DNA from: JANNXY01 sp031409775 | GTDB lineage: Bacteria; Patescibacteriota; Minisyncoccia; Phycocordibacterales; CAIZIN01 | Length of the DNA stretch: 25,865 nucleotides | Direction of reading: 5' to 3' | Assembly (NCBI GenBank): GCA_031409775.1 | Contig: JANNXY010000021.1 | Coordinates: 1 to 25,865, forward strand | Shown: one piece after another, positions 1 to 6,272 of the stretch | Numbering within the stretch: position 1 is the stretch's first letter | Layout of the letters: each line of letters begins with the position of its first letter | Position numbers and translations under genes: made by a program | Notes under the pieces: model-generated | Told to the model about the DNA's origin: nothing | Databases searched by the model: none | The model's input: only the letters and a program-made list of their open reading frames with translations

Positions 1-294
1 GACAAAGCGGGTAAGACTTATCAAGTCCCGCCCACCGATCTGATTAACGGCCACTTCGGCCTGCGTGAACTCGTTTGGCTCGAACAGAATTGGAAAACTC
101 CTCCCAAGGCCTTCCGTGACTGGGCCAAGGGAAAACTCCTCTACGCTTGGGCTGATGCCGTCCGTGACGACAGTGGCTACCTCCACGTCCCGTGTCTCTG
201 CTGCTATGTTGAGACTCCGTACGTGTACTGGTCCTACCTCGGCAATCAGTGGTACGACCACGAGCCCGCTCTCCGTGAGCAAGTCAGTGCTTAG
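1..294 (+). CDS. DGR variable (target) protein, C-terminal part (5' truncated by window)
   Basis: An open frame runs from base 1 to the TAG at 292-294 (97 codons); its start lies outside the window. The last ~45 residues (from VRDD to the C-terminal REQVSA) are encoded by the VR and are rich in Trp/Tyr/Cys (CCYVETPYV, NQWYDHEPALRE). This resembles the C-type-lectin-like ligand-binding end of DGR target proteins, and the PALR ending is one I associate with CPR DGR proteins. The residues changed relative to the template are S, H, C, Y, S, Y, G, Y and H, arising from template Asn, Tyr and Asp codons (mostly AAY), the classic way to vary binding-surface residues. The upstream part (ELVWLEQNWKTPPKAF) is probably scaffold. 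The ligand and cell location cannot be seen. The identity as a DGR target rests on the TR/VR comparison and is strong; the lectin fold is inferred. Confidence 0.9.
   Translation, partial: DKAGKTYQVPPTDLINGHFGLRELVWLEQNWKTPPKAFRDWAKGKLLYAWADAVRDDSGYLHVPCLCCYVETPYVYWSYLGNQWYDHEPALREQVSA
159..282 (+). repeat. DGR variable repeat (VR)
   Basis: 124 bp aligned without gaps to the TR at 691-814 (constant offset 532). There are nine mismatches, at 173, 184, 200, 226, 233, 235, 242, 253 and 259. In every case the TR base is A and the VR base is G, C or T (3 G, 3 C, 3 T). The last 23 bp (260-282) are identical and presumably contain the initiation-of-mutagenic-homology segment. The VR ends 9 bp before the stop codon of the target gene. 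Confidence 0.96.
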
Positions 295-330
295 GCTTTG
301 GTCACTGTGGTCTCCTCTGACCCTTTGAAC

Positions 331-348
331 TTTGCCCTTCGGCGCAAA
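331..348 (+). other. small hairpin downstream of the VR gene
   Basis: TTTGC (331-335) pairs with GCAAA (344-348) around a CCCTTCGG core with a TTCG turn. Some DGRs have a hairpin/cruciform just downstream of the VR that stimulates retrohoming. This one is about 50 bp past the VR, which is far for that role, so it may be unrelated. Confidence 0.3.
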
Positions 349-381
349 AAATAAGTTAAAGCAAGGTACAACTTAAACCTG

Positions 382-413
382 CCCCCGCAACACAATACGT
401 GTGCGGGGTTTTC
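382..413 (+). terminator. rho-independent terminator of the variable protein gene
   Basis: CCCCGC (383-388) pairs with GCGGGG (403-408), extended by ACAC/GTGT with one bulged A. The stem is followed directly by TTTT. It separates target-gene transcription from the TR/RT unit. Confidence 0.85.
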
Positions 414-416
414 TAT

Positions 417-690
417 TATGATAAAATTGATTGCGGTAGTAGGTGAATATGGGAGAGATCACGGTTTCTTCCTACCGAATCCAGTATCCATACATCGAGA
501 GTATCCTAGATCAACCCAGTAGGTCATTCTACTGAATGAGGTTTGGGATAGTGTGATGTATGTAGACACTTCAAAAAAATGAAGATACTTGGTACACGAT
601 ACTGGTGCATTTCGATGCCAAATAATATACAACCCTGAGATCAGCCAAAAGCTTTCAAGGGGTGGTGAAATAGATGGTGTTGTGTATGTT
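417..690 (+). ncRNA. structured 5' part of the DGR template RNA (candidate)
   Basis: No plausible ORF lies between the terminator and the TR, but pairing is dense. CGGTAG (434-439) pairs with CTACCG (472-477). CATACATC (489-496) pairs with GATGTATG (555-562) and encloses TATCC (502-506)/GGATA (546-550), which encloses the hairpin CAGTAG (517-522)/CTACTG (529-534). A TTCG-loop hairpin lies at 603-620. A -10-like TATGAT at 417-422 right after the terminator could start the transcript. This is the expected place for a template-RNA leader; the function is inferred. Confidence 0.5.
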
Positions 691-814
691 CGTCCGTGAC
701 GACAATGGCTACCTCAACGTCCCGTGTCTCTACTGCTATGTTGAGACTCCGTACGTGAACTGGTACAACCTCGACAATCAGTGGAACGACAACGAGCCCG
801 CTCTCCGTGAGCAA
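691..814 (+). repeat. DGR template repeat (TR)
   Basis: 124 bp matching the VR (159-282) at 115 positions; all nine differences are at TR adenines (705, 716, 732, 758, 765, 767, 774, 785, 791), out of 30 adenines in the TR. The TR is rich in AAC/AAT codons in the VR reading frame. It has the same orientation as the target gene and the RT. An ORF reads through it (674-856), but this is the template, not a gene. The 5' boundary of identity is sharp at 691/159. The 3' boundary is 6 bp from the stop of the antisense avd gene. Confidence 0.96.
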
Positions 815-820
815 CTTTCT

Positions 821-1231
821 TCATTTCTCTCCCTTATCGGGAGAGTTTTTAATTAACTGGCCTTGCCAGCCACCAAGCATTTTTCCTACCTCATCAAGTG
901 GAAGAGATAGTGCAATATATTTCTTTTCATCCAAACTCCTTGTTTCCCAAAGGATCATGATGAGGATTTTCATTACATCGAGTTTTCTGATGGCAATTTT
1001 CACAAAAGGGAGTTTTTCTGATTTCGGTAGAAACGCGGCACTCGCAACCATTTCTATTATTTCTATAAATATTTTATCGATTCTATTACCCAGCGAATAC
1101 TTTTGAGTTTTTGGCAGCTTTTCATGATACTCATGCCACAGGATATACACAGTCTTTAGCTTTTCGAGTACTGGTAAAAGTCTCGGGGGGGGGTTACCAT
1201 TTAGAGTATGAATAGAATTGGGTTTGATCAT
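821..1231 (-). CDS. avd: DGR accessory variability determinant (Avd-like four-helix-bundle protein)
   Basis: About 136 residues reading right to left, ending in TGA at 821-823. The pattern is that of the Avd/four-helix-bundle family: an N-terminal PVLEKLKTVYILWHEY helix, then KLPKTQKYSLGNRIDKIF, EIIEMVASAAF, and the hallmark C-terminal DEVGKMLGGWQGQ. Avd in known DGRs is a basic pentamer that binds RT and template RNA and is needed for mutagenic retrohoming. ATG at 1229-1231 is the only good in-frame start before the conserved part, and it makes the gene overlap the first 24 bp of the RT gene head-to-head. No Shine-Dalgarno is visible. The polyC of this strand (1185-1193) encodes PPP just before the domain, so the start is sensitive to one-base errors there. 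Antisense placement between TR and RT is unusual. Confidence 0.85.
   Translation of the reverse strand: MIKPNSIHTLNGNPPPRLLPVLEKLKTVYILWHEYHEKLPKTQKYSLGNRIDKIFIEIIEMVASAAFLPKSEKLPFVKIAIRKLDVMKILIMILWETRSLDEKKYIALSLPLDEVGKMLGGWQGQLIKNSPDKGEK
1185..1193. repeat. nine-G homopolymer at the avd/RT divergent starts
   Basis: G9 on the plus strand lies 14 bp before the RT ATG and inside the 5' coding part of avd (minus strand). A length change would shift the avd frame: the ATG at 1199-1201 (minus) becomes in-frame with the Avd domain only if the run has 10 (or 7) bases. It could be a slippage site or a sequencing error. Confidence 0.8.
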
Positions 1232-2218
1232 AAATATCAGGATATCATTTCTGTAGAAAATTTGCTTGGTGCTTGGAATGAATTCAAGAAAGGGAAAGCC
1301 AAGAAAAAGGATGTAGAGGATTTTCAACTTCGCTTTATGACCAATATTATTTCGCTCCATAAAGATTTACAAAACAAAGCATATTTGCATGGTAAATACC
1401 ACGCTTTCAATATTTCTGATCCAAAGCCTAGGAATATTCATAAAGCAAGTGTGAGAGACAGGCTTTTGCACCATGCGATTTACAGGATGTTTTATCCATA
1501 TTTTGACAAGAAATTTATTGCGGATTCTTATTCTTGCAGGATAGGTAAAGGAACACATAAAGCAATCGAAAGGTTTAAATACTTTGCGGGCAAAGCTTCC
1601 AAAAATAAAACTAGGACATGTTGGATTTTGAAATGCGATATTAGGAAGTTCTTTGCTTCGATTGATCACCATACTTTACTTGAAATCTTGAATAAATTTA
1701 TTGGTGATAAGGATACTGTGTGGCTTATCACCAGAGTTATTTCAAGCTTCAATTCTGGGGAAGCGGGCAAAGGTTTACCACTTGGCAACCTGACTTCTCA
1801 AATACTCGTAAATATCTATATGGACGAATTCGATCAATGGATGAAGCATGTTATGAAAACGAAATACTATATCAGGTATGCTGATGATTTTGTGGTTTTA
1901 GATCAGGATAGGAAATATTTGCTTGAGTTTATACCGAAAATTGACAACTTTCTTGGGAAGCGTTTAAAGCTCTTGCTTCACCCAGATAAATTATTTATCA
2001 AAACTCTGACATCTGGGGTAGATTTCCTCGGTTGGGTGCATTATCCGCAGCATCGGGTCTTGAGAACAGCAACCAAGAAAAGGATGTTTAGGAATTTGAA
2101 TGAAAAGAACCTGGAGTCCTATTTTGGGATGCTGAGGCATGGGGATGGTTGGAAAATAGAGCAAAAAGTGTTAACCTTTGCTTATGAAAGACGACAAAAC
2201 AATGGAAAAGATCATTAG
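1208..2218 (+). CDS. DGR reverse transcriptase
   Basis: 336 residues, a normal DGR-RT length. Motifs run in order: N-terminal NLLGAWNEFKKGK; DPKPRNIHKASVRDRLLHHAIY (RT1/2 region); DSYSCRIGKGTHKAIERF; LKCDIRKFFASIDH with the first catalytic Asp; GLPLGNLTSQ, the DGR-type motif that replaces QG..SP of group II intron RTs; IRYADDFVV with the YADD catalytic pair; and GVDFLGWVHYP. There is no maturase or endonuclease domain. It copies the TR RNA with errors at adenines into cDNA for the VR. The ATG at 1208 suits the family N-terminus; only a weak SD-like AGAG precedes it. The 3' end overlaps glyS. Base composition is visibly more A+T-rich than the VR/TR. Confidence 0.95.
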   Translation: MNRIGFDHKYQDIISVENLLGAWNEFKKGKAKKKDVEDFQLRFMTNIISLHKDLQNKAYLHGKYHAFNISDPKPRNIHKASVRDRLLHHAIYRMFYPYFDKKFIADSYSCRIGKGTHKAIERFKYFAGKASKNKTRTCWILKCDIRKFFASIDHHTLLEILNKFIGDKDTVWLITRVISSFNSGEAGKGLPLGNLTSQILVNIYMDEFDQWMKHVMKTKYYIRYADDFVVLDQDRKYLLEFIPKIDNFLGKRLKLLLHPDKLFIKTLTSGVDFLGWVHYPQHRVLRTATKKRMFRNLNEKNLESYFGMLRHGDGWKIEQKVLTFAYERRQNNGKDH

Positions 2219-3509
2219 TTTATGCAAGCAAAGGGGCTTTATTTACCAGGGATCCGAGATCTATGGGGGACTTGCGGGTACCTGGGATTACGGGCCACTT
2301 GGCGTTGCGCTAAAGAAAAATATCGAGAACCTGTGGTGGAAGCGTTTCGTCCTCGACCGCGAAGATATGTATGGATTCGACGCAGCGATTCTCATGAACC
2401 AGAATGTCTGGAAAGCCTCTGGCCATGTCGATGGATTCTCTGATCCACTAGTTGAATGTGAGAAATGCAAAAAGAGGTTTCGTGCGGACCATCTAGAAGA
2501 CAAAGTTAAGTGTCCAGAATGCAAGGGAAAGTTGGGAGAAGAGAGAACATTTAACATGATGTTCAAAACTCAGATCGGTGCAATGGAGGATGAATCATCT
2601 ATTTCATACCTTCGTCCAGAAACTGCGGGTGGGATGTTTGTAAATTTCAAAAACATCGTGGATTCATTTCACCCTAAGCTCCCATTTGGTATGGCACAGA
2701 TAGGCAAAGCATTTAGGAATGAAATCGCTCCACGCGATTTCATATTCCGCGTACGCGAGCTCGAGCAGATGGAGATAGAGTACTTCATCGAAGCCTCGAC
2801 TTGGCAGGACAATTTCGAACATTTCCGCAAACAAGTCTGGGAATATACTCAGGATATTGGTCTAGACCAGTCCAAGGTTCATCAGCTGGAGGTAGCAGAT
2901 GGTGACAGGGCTCACTACAGCAAACGCACGATCGACTTCGAATTCGATTATCCATTCGGTCGCAAAGAGCTATATGGATTGGCTTATCGAACAGATTTTG
3001 ATTTGTCGGCTCATAGCAAATCTAGTGGCACAGAATTATCATATTTTGATGAAGAATTGAAATCTCGATTCGTTCCACATGTAATCGAGCCATCATTTGG
3101 TGTTGGTCGCACTCTACTCGCGGTACTTACGGATGCTTATACCGAAGACGAAATGAATGGTGAGAAACGTGTCTATCTCAAATTTAATCCCAAAGTCGCT
3201 CCCATCAAAGTAGCAGTTTTTCCTTTGCTTAAAAATAAGCCTGAACTAGTAGCCAAAGCTCGTGAAATATTTAAATTACTAAAGAGTGAATTCGGTGCAG
3301 TGGTATTTGATGACAATGGCAATGTAGGCAAGCGCTATAGAAGACAGGACGAGATCGGTACACCGTTTTGTATCACGGCCGACTTCGATACTCTCGGTGA
3401 GAATCCAGACTTACTCGATACAGTCACTATCCGCGATCGTGATACCGGCAAGCAGGATAGGATGGCTATCTTAGAATTGAATAAATTCATAAAGGAGAAG
3501 ATATCTTAG
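2184..3509 (+). CDS. glyS: glycyl-tRNA synthetase (eukaryotic/archaeal-type alpha2 class)
   Basis: Charges tRNA-Gly in the cytoplasm; class II synthetase of the single-polypeptide dimer type. Visible features: SLCKQRGFIYQGSEIYGG near the N-terminus; a zinc-site pattern CEKC...CPEC (about residues 92-113); RTFNMMF; the motif 2 region RPETAGGMFVNFKN; FRNEIAPRDFIFRVRELEQME; FPYGRKELYGLAYR-like DYPFGRKELYG; the motif 3 region EPSFGVGRTLL; and a C-terminal anticodon-binding domain (about 340-440). About 441 aa, standard for bacterial members. Possible starts are TTG 2178, ATG 2184 and ATG 2202; the conserved part begins at MEKIISLCKQRG (2202), so 2184 or 2202 is most likely. The 5' end overlaps the RT gene in another frame, so DGR and glyS transcription are probably linked. 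Confidence 0.96.
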   Translation: MKDDKTMEKIISLCKQRGFIYQGSEIYGGLAGTWDYGPLGVALKKNIENLWWKRFVLDREDMYGFDAAILMNQNVWKASGHVDGFSDPLVECEKCKKRFRADHLEDKVKCPECKGKLGEERTFNMMFKTQIGAMEDESSISYLRPETAGGMFVNFKNIVDSFHPKLPFGMAQIGKAFRNEIAPRDFIFRVRELEQMEIEYFIEASTWQDNFEHFRKQVWEYTQDIGLDQSKVHQLEVADGDRAHYSKRTIDFEFDYPFGRKELYGLAYRTDFDLSAHSKSSGTELSYFDEELKSRFVPHVIEPSFGVGRTLLAVLTDAYTEDEMNGEKRVYLKFNPKVAPIKVAVFPLLKNKPELVAKAREIFKLLKSEFGAVVFDDNGNVGKRYRRQDEIGTPFCITADFDTLGENPDLLDTVTIRDRDTGKQDRMAILELNKFIKEKIS

Positions 3510-3551
3510 TTTGACAATTTACTTCAAACTTGAGAATGTGTAGGAAGATTT

Positions 3552-3905
3552 ATGACTTCAATGAAAATAGGACTCGTTCGGATCTTAACTTTTGAGGATG
3601 CTCCGATTTCAGAATTTAGGTTTGTTGAAAGACCTGCCCTTTCAGCACTTTACTGGTTATTGGACAATAATCATTTAGTCCCAGAGACATTGCGGGGCTA
3701 TAGGGTTTACTTCACCCAGACTTTACGGTTGGGAGCGGGTGTTTATTACCCTGATTTATATGGTGAATCCGTTCATAGGGACGCTTTGATTGAATATGTT
3801 TATTGGAATTACTGGTCTAAGAGATGGACAAAGTCTAGAGCGTTTTTTAACCCGATCAAACTACCATTCGGTGAGATGGATTTGCTAGCCATTCCTCTGT
3901 CATAG
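3552..3905 (+). CDS. hypothetical protein, 117 aa
   Basis: I do not recognise this family. It is a soluble, aromatic-rich protein (many Tyr, Trp and Phe: VYFTQTL, YYPDLYG, YVYWNYWSKRW) without a signal peptide or membrane segment. Start at ATG 3552 is supported by AGGAAGA eight bases upstream, one of the few Shine-Dalgarno-like sequences in the window. TTGACA at 3511-3516 may be a -35 element for its own promoter, but the -10 is weak. It sits between glyS and the M16 peptidase on the same strand, with its stop about 40 bp before the next start. Confidence 0.65.
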   Translation: MTSMKIGLVRILTFEDAPISEFRFVERPALSALYWLLDNNHLVPETLRGYRVYFTQTLRLGAGVYYPDLYGESVHRDALIEYVYWNYWSKRWTKSRAFFNPIKLPFGEMDLLAIPLS

Positions 3906-3928
3906 ATGGAGAAATAGTTTTTATTTTA

Positions 3929-3937
3929 TGCTAAAAT
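3929..3937 (+). promoter_or_regulatory. extended -10 promoter of the M16 peptidase gene (leaderless)
   Basis: TGC-TAAAAT (3929-3937) is an extended -10 element whose expected start point, 6-8 bases downstream, falls within 1-3 bases of the ATG at 3947. No Shine-Dalgarno is present, so a leaderless or near-leaderless mRNA is expected. Confidence 0.6.
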
Positions 3938-3946
3938 AGCTTGATT

Positions 3947-5218
3947 ATGACTTATACCAAGACTATTCTGCCTAACGGCCTGCGGCTGATACTGGTCCCG
4001 ATGAAGGAGAACAAGACTGTTACAGCTATGGTGCTAGTCGAGGCAGGTTCCAGATACGAGGACAAAGAAGTAAACGGTATATCACATTTCCTCGAACATA
4101 TGTGTTTCAAGGGCACCCTAAAGAGACCTAGTGCACTCCAGATTGCTTCTGATTTCGAGAGGCTTGGTGCGCAGTACAACGCATTTACTTCTGGTACCTA
4201 TACCGGCTACTATGGCAAGGTAGCAAGTAGTAAATCTATAGAAATGCTCGAGATGGTGTCTGATCTATACCTGAACCCAACATTGCCGGAGTCCGAGATA
4301 GAAAAGGAGAAAGGTGTAGTGATCGAAGAAATGAACATGAACCGCGACCGGCCACAGCGGATCGTGTGGGATGTGCTAGACGAGCTAGTATACGGTGATC
4401 ATCCTCTAGGCAGAACAGTCATAGGGACCAAAGAGACCGTTAGCAATCTGACACATGAGTCGCTCACAACATACCGATCCAACCATTATATACCTCAGAA
4501 AACCGTGGTGGTTGTTTCAGGGGGATTTGATACAGACAGAGTTGTAGATTATGTCCAAAACACTTTTGGGAAGCTACCGACAAGTGAGGTGATAGCGATG
4601 TCACAAGCTCCAGCGACACAGACAAGCCCGAGACTGAAAGTATTACACAAAGACACTGACCAAACCCACTTTGTACTCTCTTTCCGATCATTTGGCATGC
4701 ATGACCCACGTATATATGCAGGATCTTTACTCAGAACAATCCTCGGTGGGGGGATGTCTTCTAGGTTGTTCTACCGAATCCGCGAGGAACTCGGTCTCTG
4801 TTACTATGTGTTTGCAAGCATGAAGCTAGAAAGTGACTGTGGGCTATTTACTATTTCTGCCGGTGTATCCAATGACAAGCTAGAGATTGCACTCAACGAA
4901 ATTATAAATGAGTTACACAGATTCCTGGCCGAAGGACCAACCGAAGACGAAGTGCAAAAGGCCAAAGATTATCGAATAGGAAGCACCTACCTGGATCTAG
5001 AGACTTCGAACGACCTAGCTGACTGGTATGGATTCCAAGAGATTGATAGAGAAGATATCCGCAAACCAGAGGATTATGAGAAAAATCTGAGTGCTGTGAG
5101 TCTCGAAGACGTACGCCGTCTCGCTAGGGAATTATTTACTCCAGAGAATGCCAAGCTCGCGGTAGTAGGTCCACAATCGAGCGAAGCCGAACTGGAAGCA
5201 ATCATCGCTAGGTGTTAG
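3947..5218 (+). CDS. M16-family zinc metallopeptidase (processing-peptidase-like)
   Basis: About 423 aa. The inverted zinc motif HFLEH (HxxEH, residues ~47-51 from ATG 3947) and the downstream glutamate region EKEKGVVIEEMNM supply the zinc ligands and catalytic Glu of M16 peptidases. The second half (GGGMSSRLFYRIREELGLCYYVFAS) is the conserved C-terminal M16 domain containing the R/Y substrate-binding segment. The length fits the single-chain MPP/PqqL-like subfamily. There is no signal peptide. ATG 3947 is chosen over TTG 3941 because it begins MTYTKTILPNGLRL, the family N-terminus, and follows a promoter directly. The AI-2E-type permease gene follows after 9 bp. The substrate is unknown; roles in peptide turnover or protein processing are known for the family. 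Confidence 0.93.
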   Translation: MTYTKTILPNGLRLILVPMKENKTVTAMVLVEAGSRYEDKEVNGISHFLEHMCFKGTLKRPSALQIASDFERLGAQYNAFTSGTYTGYYGKVASSKSIEMLEMVSDLYLNPTLPESEIEKEKGVVIEEMNMNRDRPQRIVWDVLDELVYGDHPLGRTVIGTKETVSNLTHESLTTYRSNHYIPQKTVVVVSGGFDTDRVVDYVQNTFGKLPTSEVIAMSQAPATQTSPRLKVLHKDTDQTHFVLSFRSFGMHDPRIYAGSLLRTILGGGMSSRLFYRIREELGLCYYVFASMKLESDCGLFTISAGVSNDKLEIALNEIINELHRFLAEGPTEDEVQKAKDYRIGSTYLDLETSNDLADWYGFQEIDREDIRKPEDYEKNLSAVSLEDVRRLARELFTPENAKLAVVGPQSSEAELEAIIARC

Positions 5219-5227
5219 TATATAAAT

Positions 5228-6271
5228 ATGGACAAACTAAGCAGAACAAATGTGACTATATCTACGGGGACTATATTTGTTACCTTTATTATTGCAGTAA
5301 GCTTCGGTCTAGTGTGGTACCTGAGGGATATATTACTTGTGCTGATCACTGCGATAGTTATAGCTTCTGCGATAGAGCCAGGCACCAATTTCCTTGAGAA
5401 GCATAGATTCCCCCGAGCCCTGGCTGTGCTTACGATATACCTATCTGTCATTGGGATATTCTTGGGACTATTTTATGCCTTTTTCCCGCTTCTTTTGAAG
5501 GATCTTATAAACCTCGTAAATGAGCTTCCCAACTATACCCAATCCACAACCGTCTGGAACCCACTACAAGATTCGAGCATGTCTGGTCTGAACCAGCTAT
5601 TCTCTGTGAGGGATGTGCTCAATGGCATCAGTCAGTCACTTATCACTGCGTCCCAGGGATTCTTTAGCACAGTTTCTGGATTGTTCGGAGGTATAGTATC
5701 GTTCGCTCTTATTGTAGTGCTTTCGTTCTACTTGGCGGTGCAGCGATCCGGTATCGAGAATCTACTGAGGATCGTACTACCTATACAGCACGAGGAATAC
5801 GCGATATCACTCTGGAAGAGGTCACAGCACAAGATCGGTCTATGGCTCCAGGGTCAGCTTGTGCTTAGCATTCTTGTGATGTTTATCACGTATCCTATAC
5901 TTGCGATATTGGGGGTCAAGAACGCATTATTCCTATCTATCATCGCTGGTGCCTTCGAGATAATACCTGTATTTGGCATCATCTTGGCCACGATACCCGC
6001 TGTAGCTGTAGCGCTGTCACAGGGTGGGTGGACTCTGGCTCTCATTGTACTAGGCGTTTACCTCATTGTGCATCAGTTCGAGAATCACCTGTTCTACCCG
6101 CTTGTGGTAAAGAAAGTTGTAGGTATCCCACCCATCCTCACCATCATCACATTGCTTATCGGGGCCAAACTCGCTGGGTTTCTCGGTATCCTGTTGTCAA
6201 TCCCTATGGCGGCAGTAATCATGGAAATCCTCAACGATATAGAGAGTAGGAAATTCCACAAACCCCACTAA
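5228..6271 (+). CDS. AI-2E family transporter (PF01594-type permease)
   Basis: 347 aa integral membrane protein. It has an N-terminal hydrophobic pair (IFVTFIIAVSFGLVWYLRDILLVLITAIVIASAIEP), a third segment, a long loop with predicted amphipathic stretches (about 95-160), then four to five C-terminal helices. The latter include the family-typical LWLQGQLVLSILVMFITYPILAILGVKNALFLSIIAGAFEIIPVFG and LIVHQFENHLFYPLVVKKVVG. Family members export small molecules or act in ion homeostasis; real AI-2 export is shown for very few. It starts 9 bp after the M16 gene and ends 1 bp before metG, so the three are probably co-transcribed. The upstream TATATAAAT has no SD. Confidence 0.93.
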   Translation: MDKLSRTNVTISTGTIFVTFIIAVSFGLVWYLRDILLVLITAIVIASAIEPGTNFLEKHRFPRALAVLTIYLSVIGIFLGLFYAFFPLLLKDLINLVNELPNYTQSTTVWNPLQDSSMSGLNQLFSVRDVLNGISQSLITASQGFFSTVSGLFGGIVSFALIVVLSFYLAVQRSGIENLLRIVLPIQHEEYAISLWKRSQHKIGLWLQGQLVLSILVMFITYPILAILGVKNALFLSIIAGAFEIIPVFGIILATIPAVAVALSQGGWTLALIVLGVYLIVHQFENHLFYPLVVKKVVGIPPILTIITLLIGAKLAGFLGILLSIPMAAVIMEILNDIESRKFHKPH

Positions 6272-6272
6272 T

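Noticed and set aside
65..328. 87-residue ORF over the VR
   Set aside because: Wrong frame relative to the variable protein frame ending at 294.
674..856. 60-residue ORF reading through the TR
   Set aside because: It only looks like protein because the TR copies the target gene's coding end; it has no start context and is explained as the template.
1367..1672. ORF antisense to the RT gene
   Set aside because: A shadow of the RT reading frame without family features.
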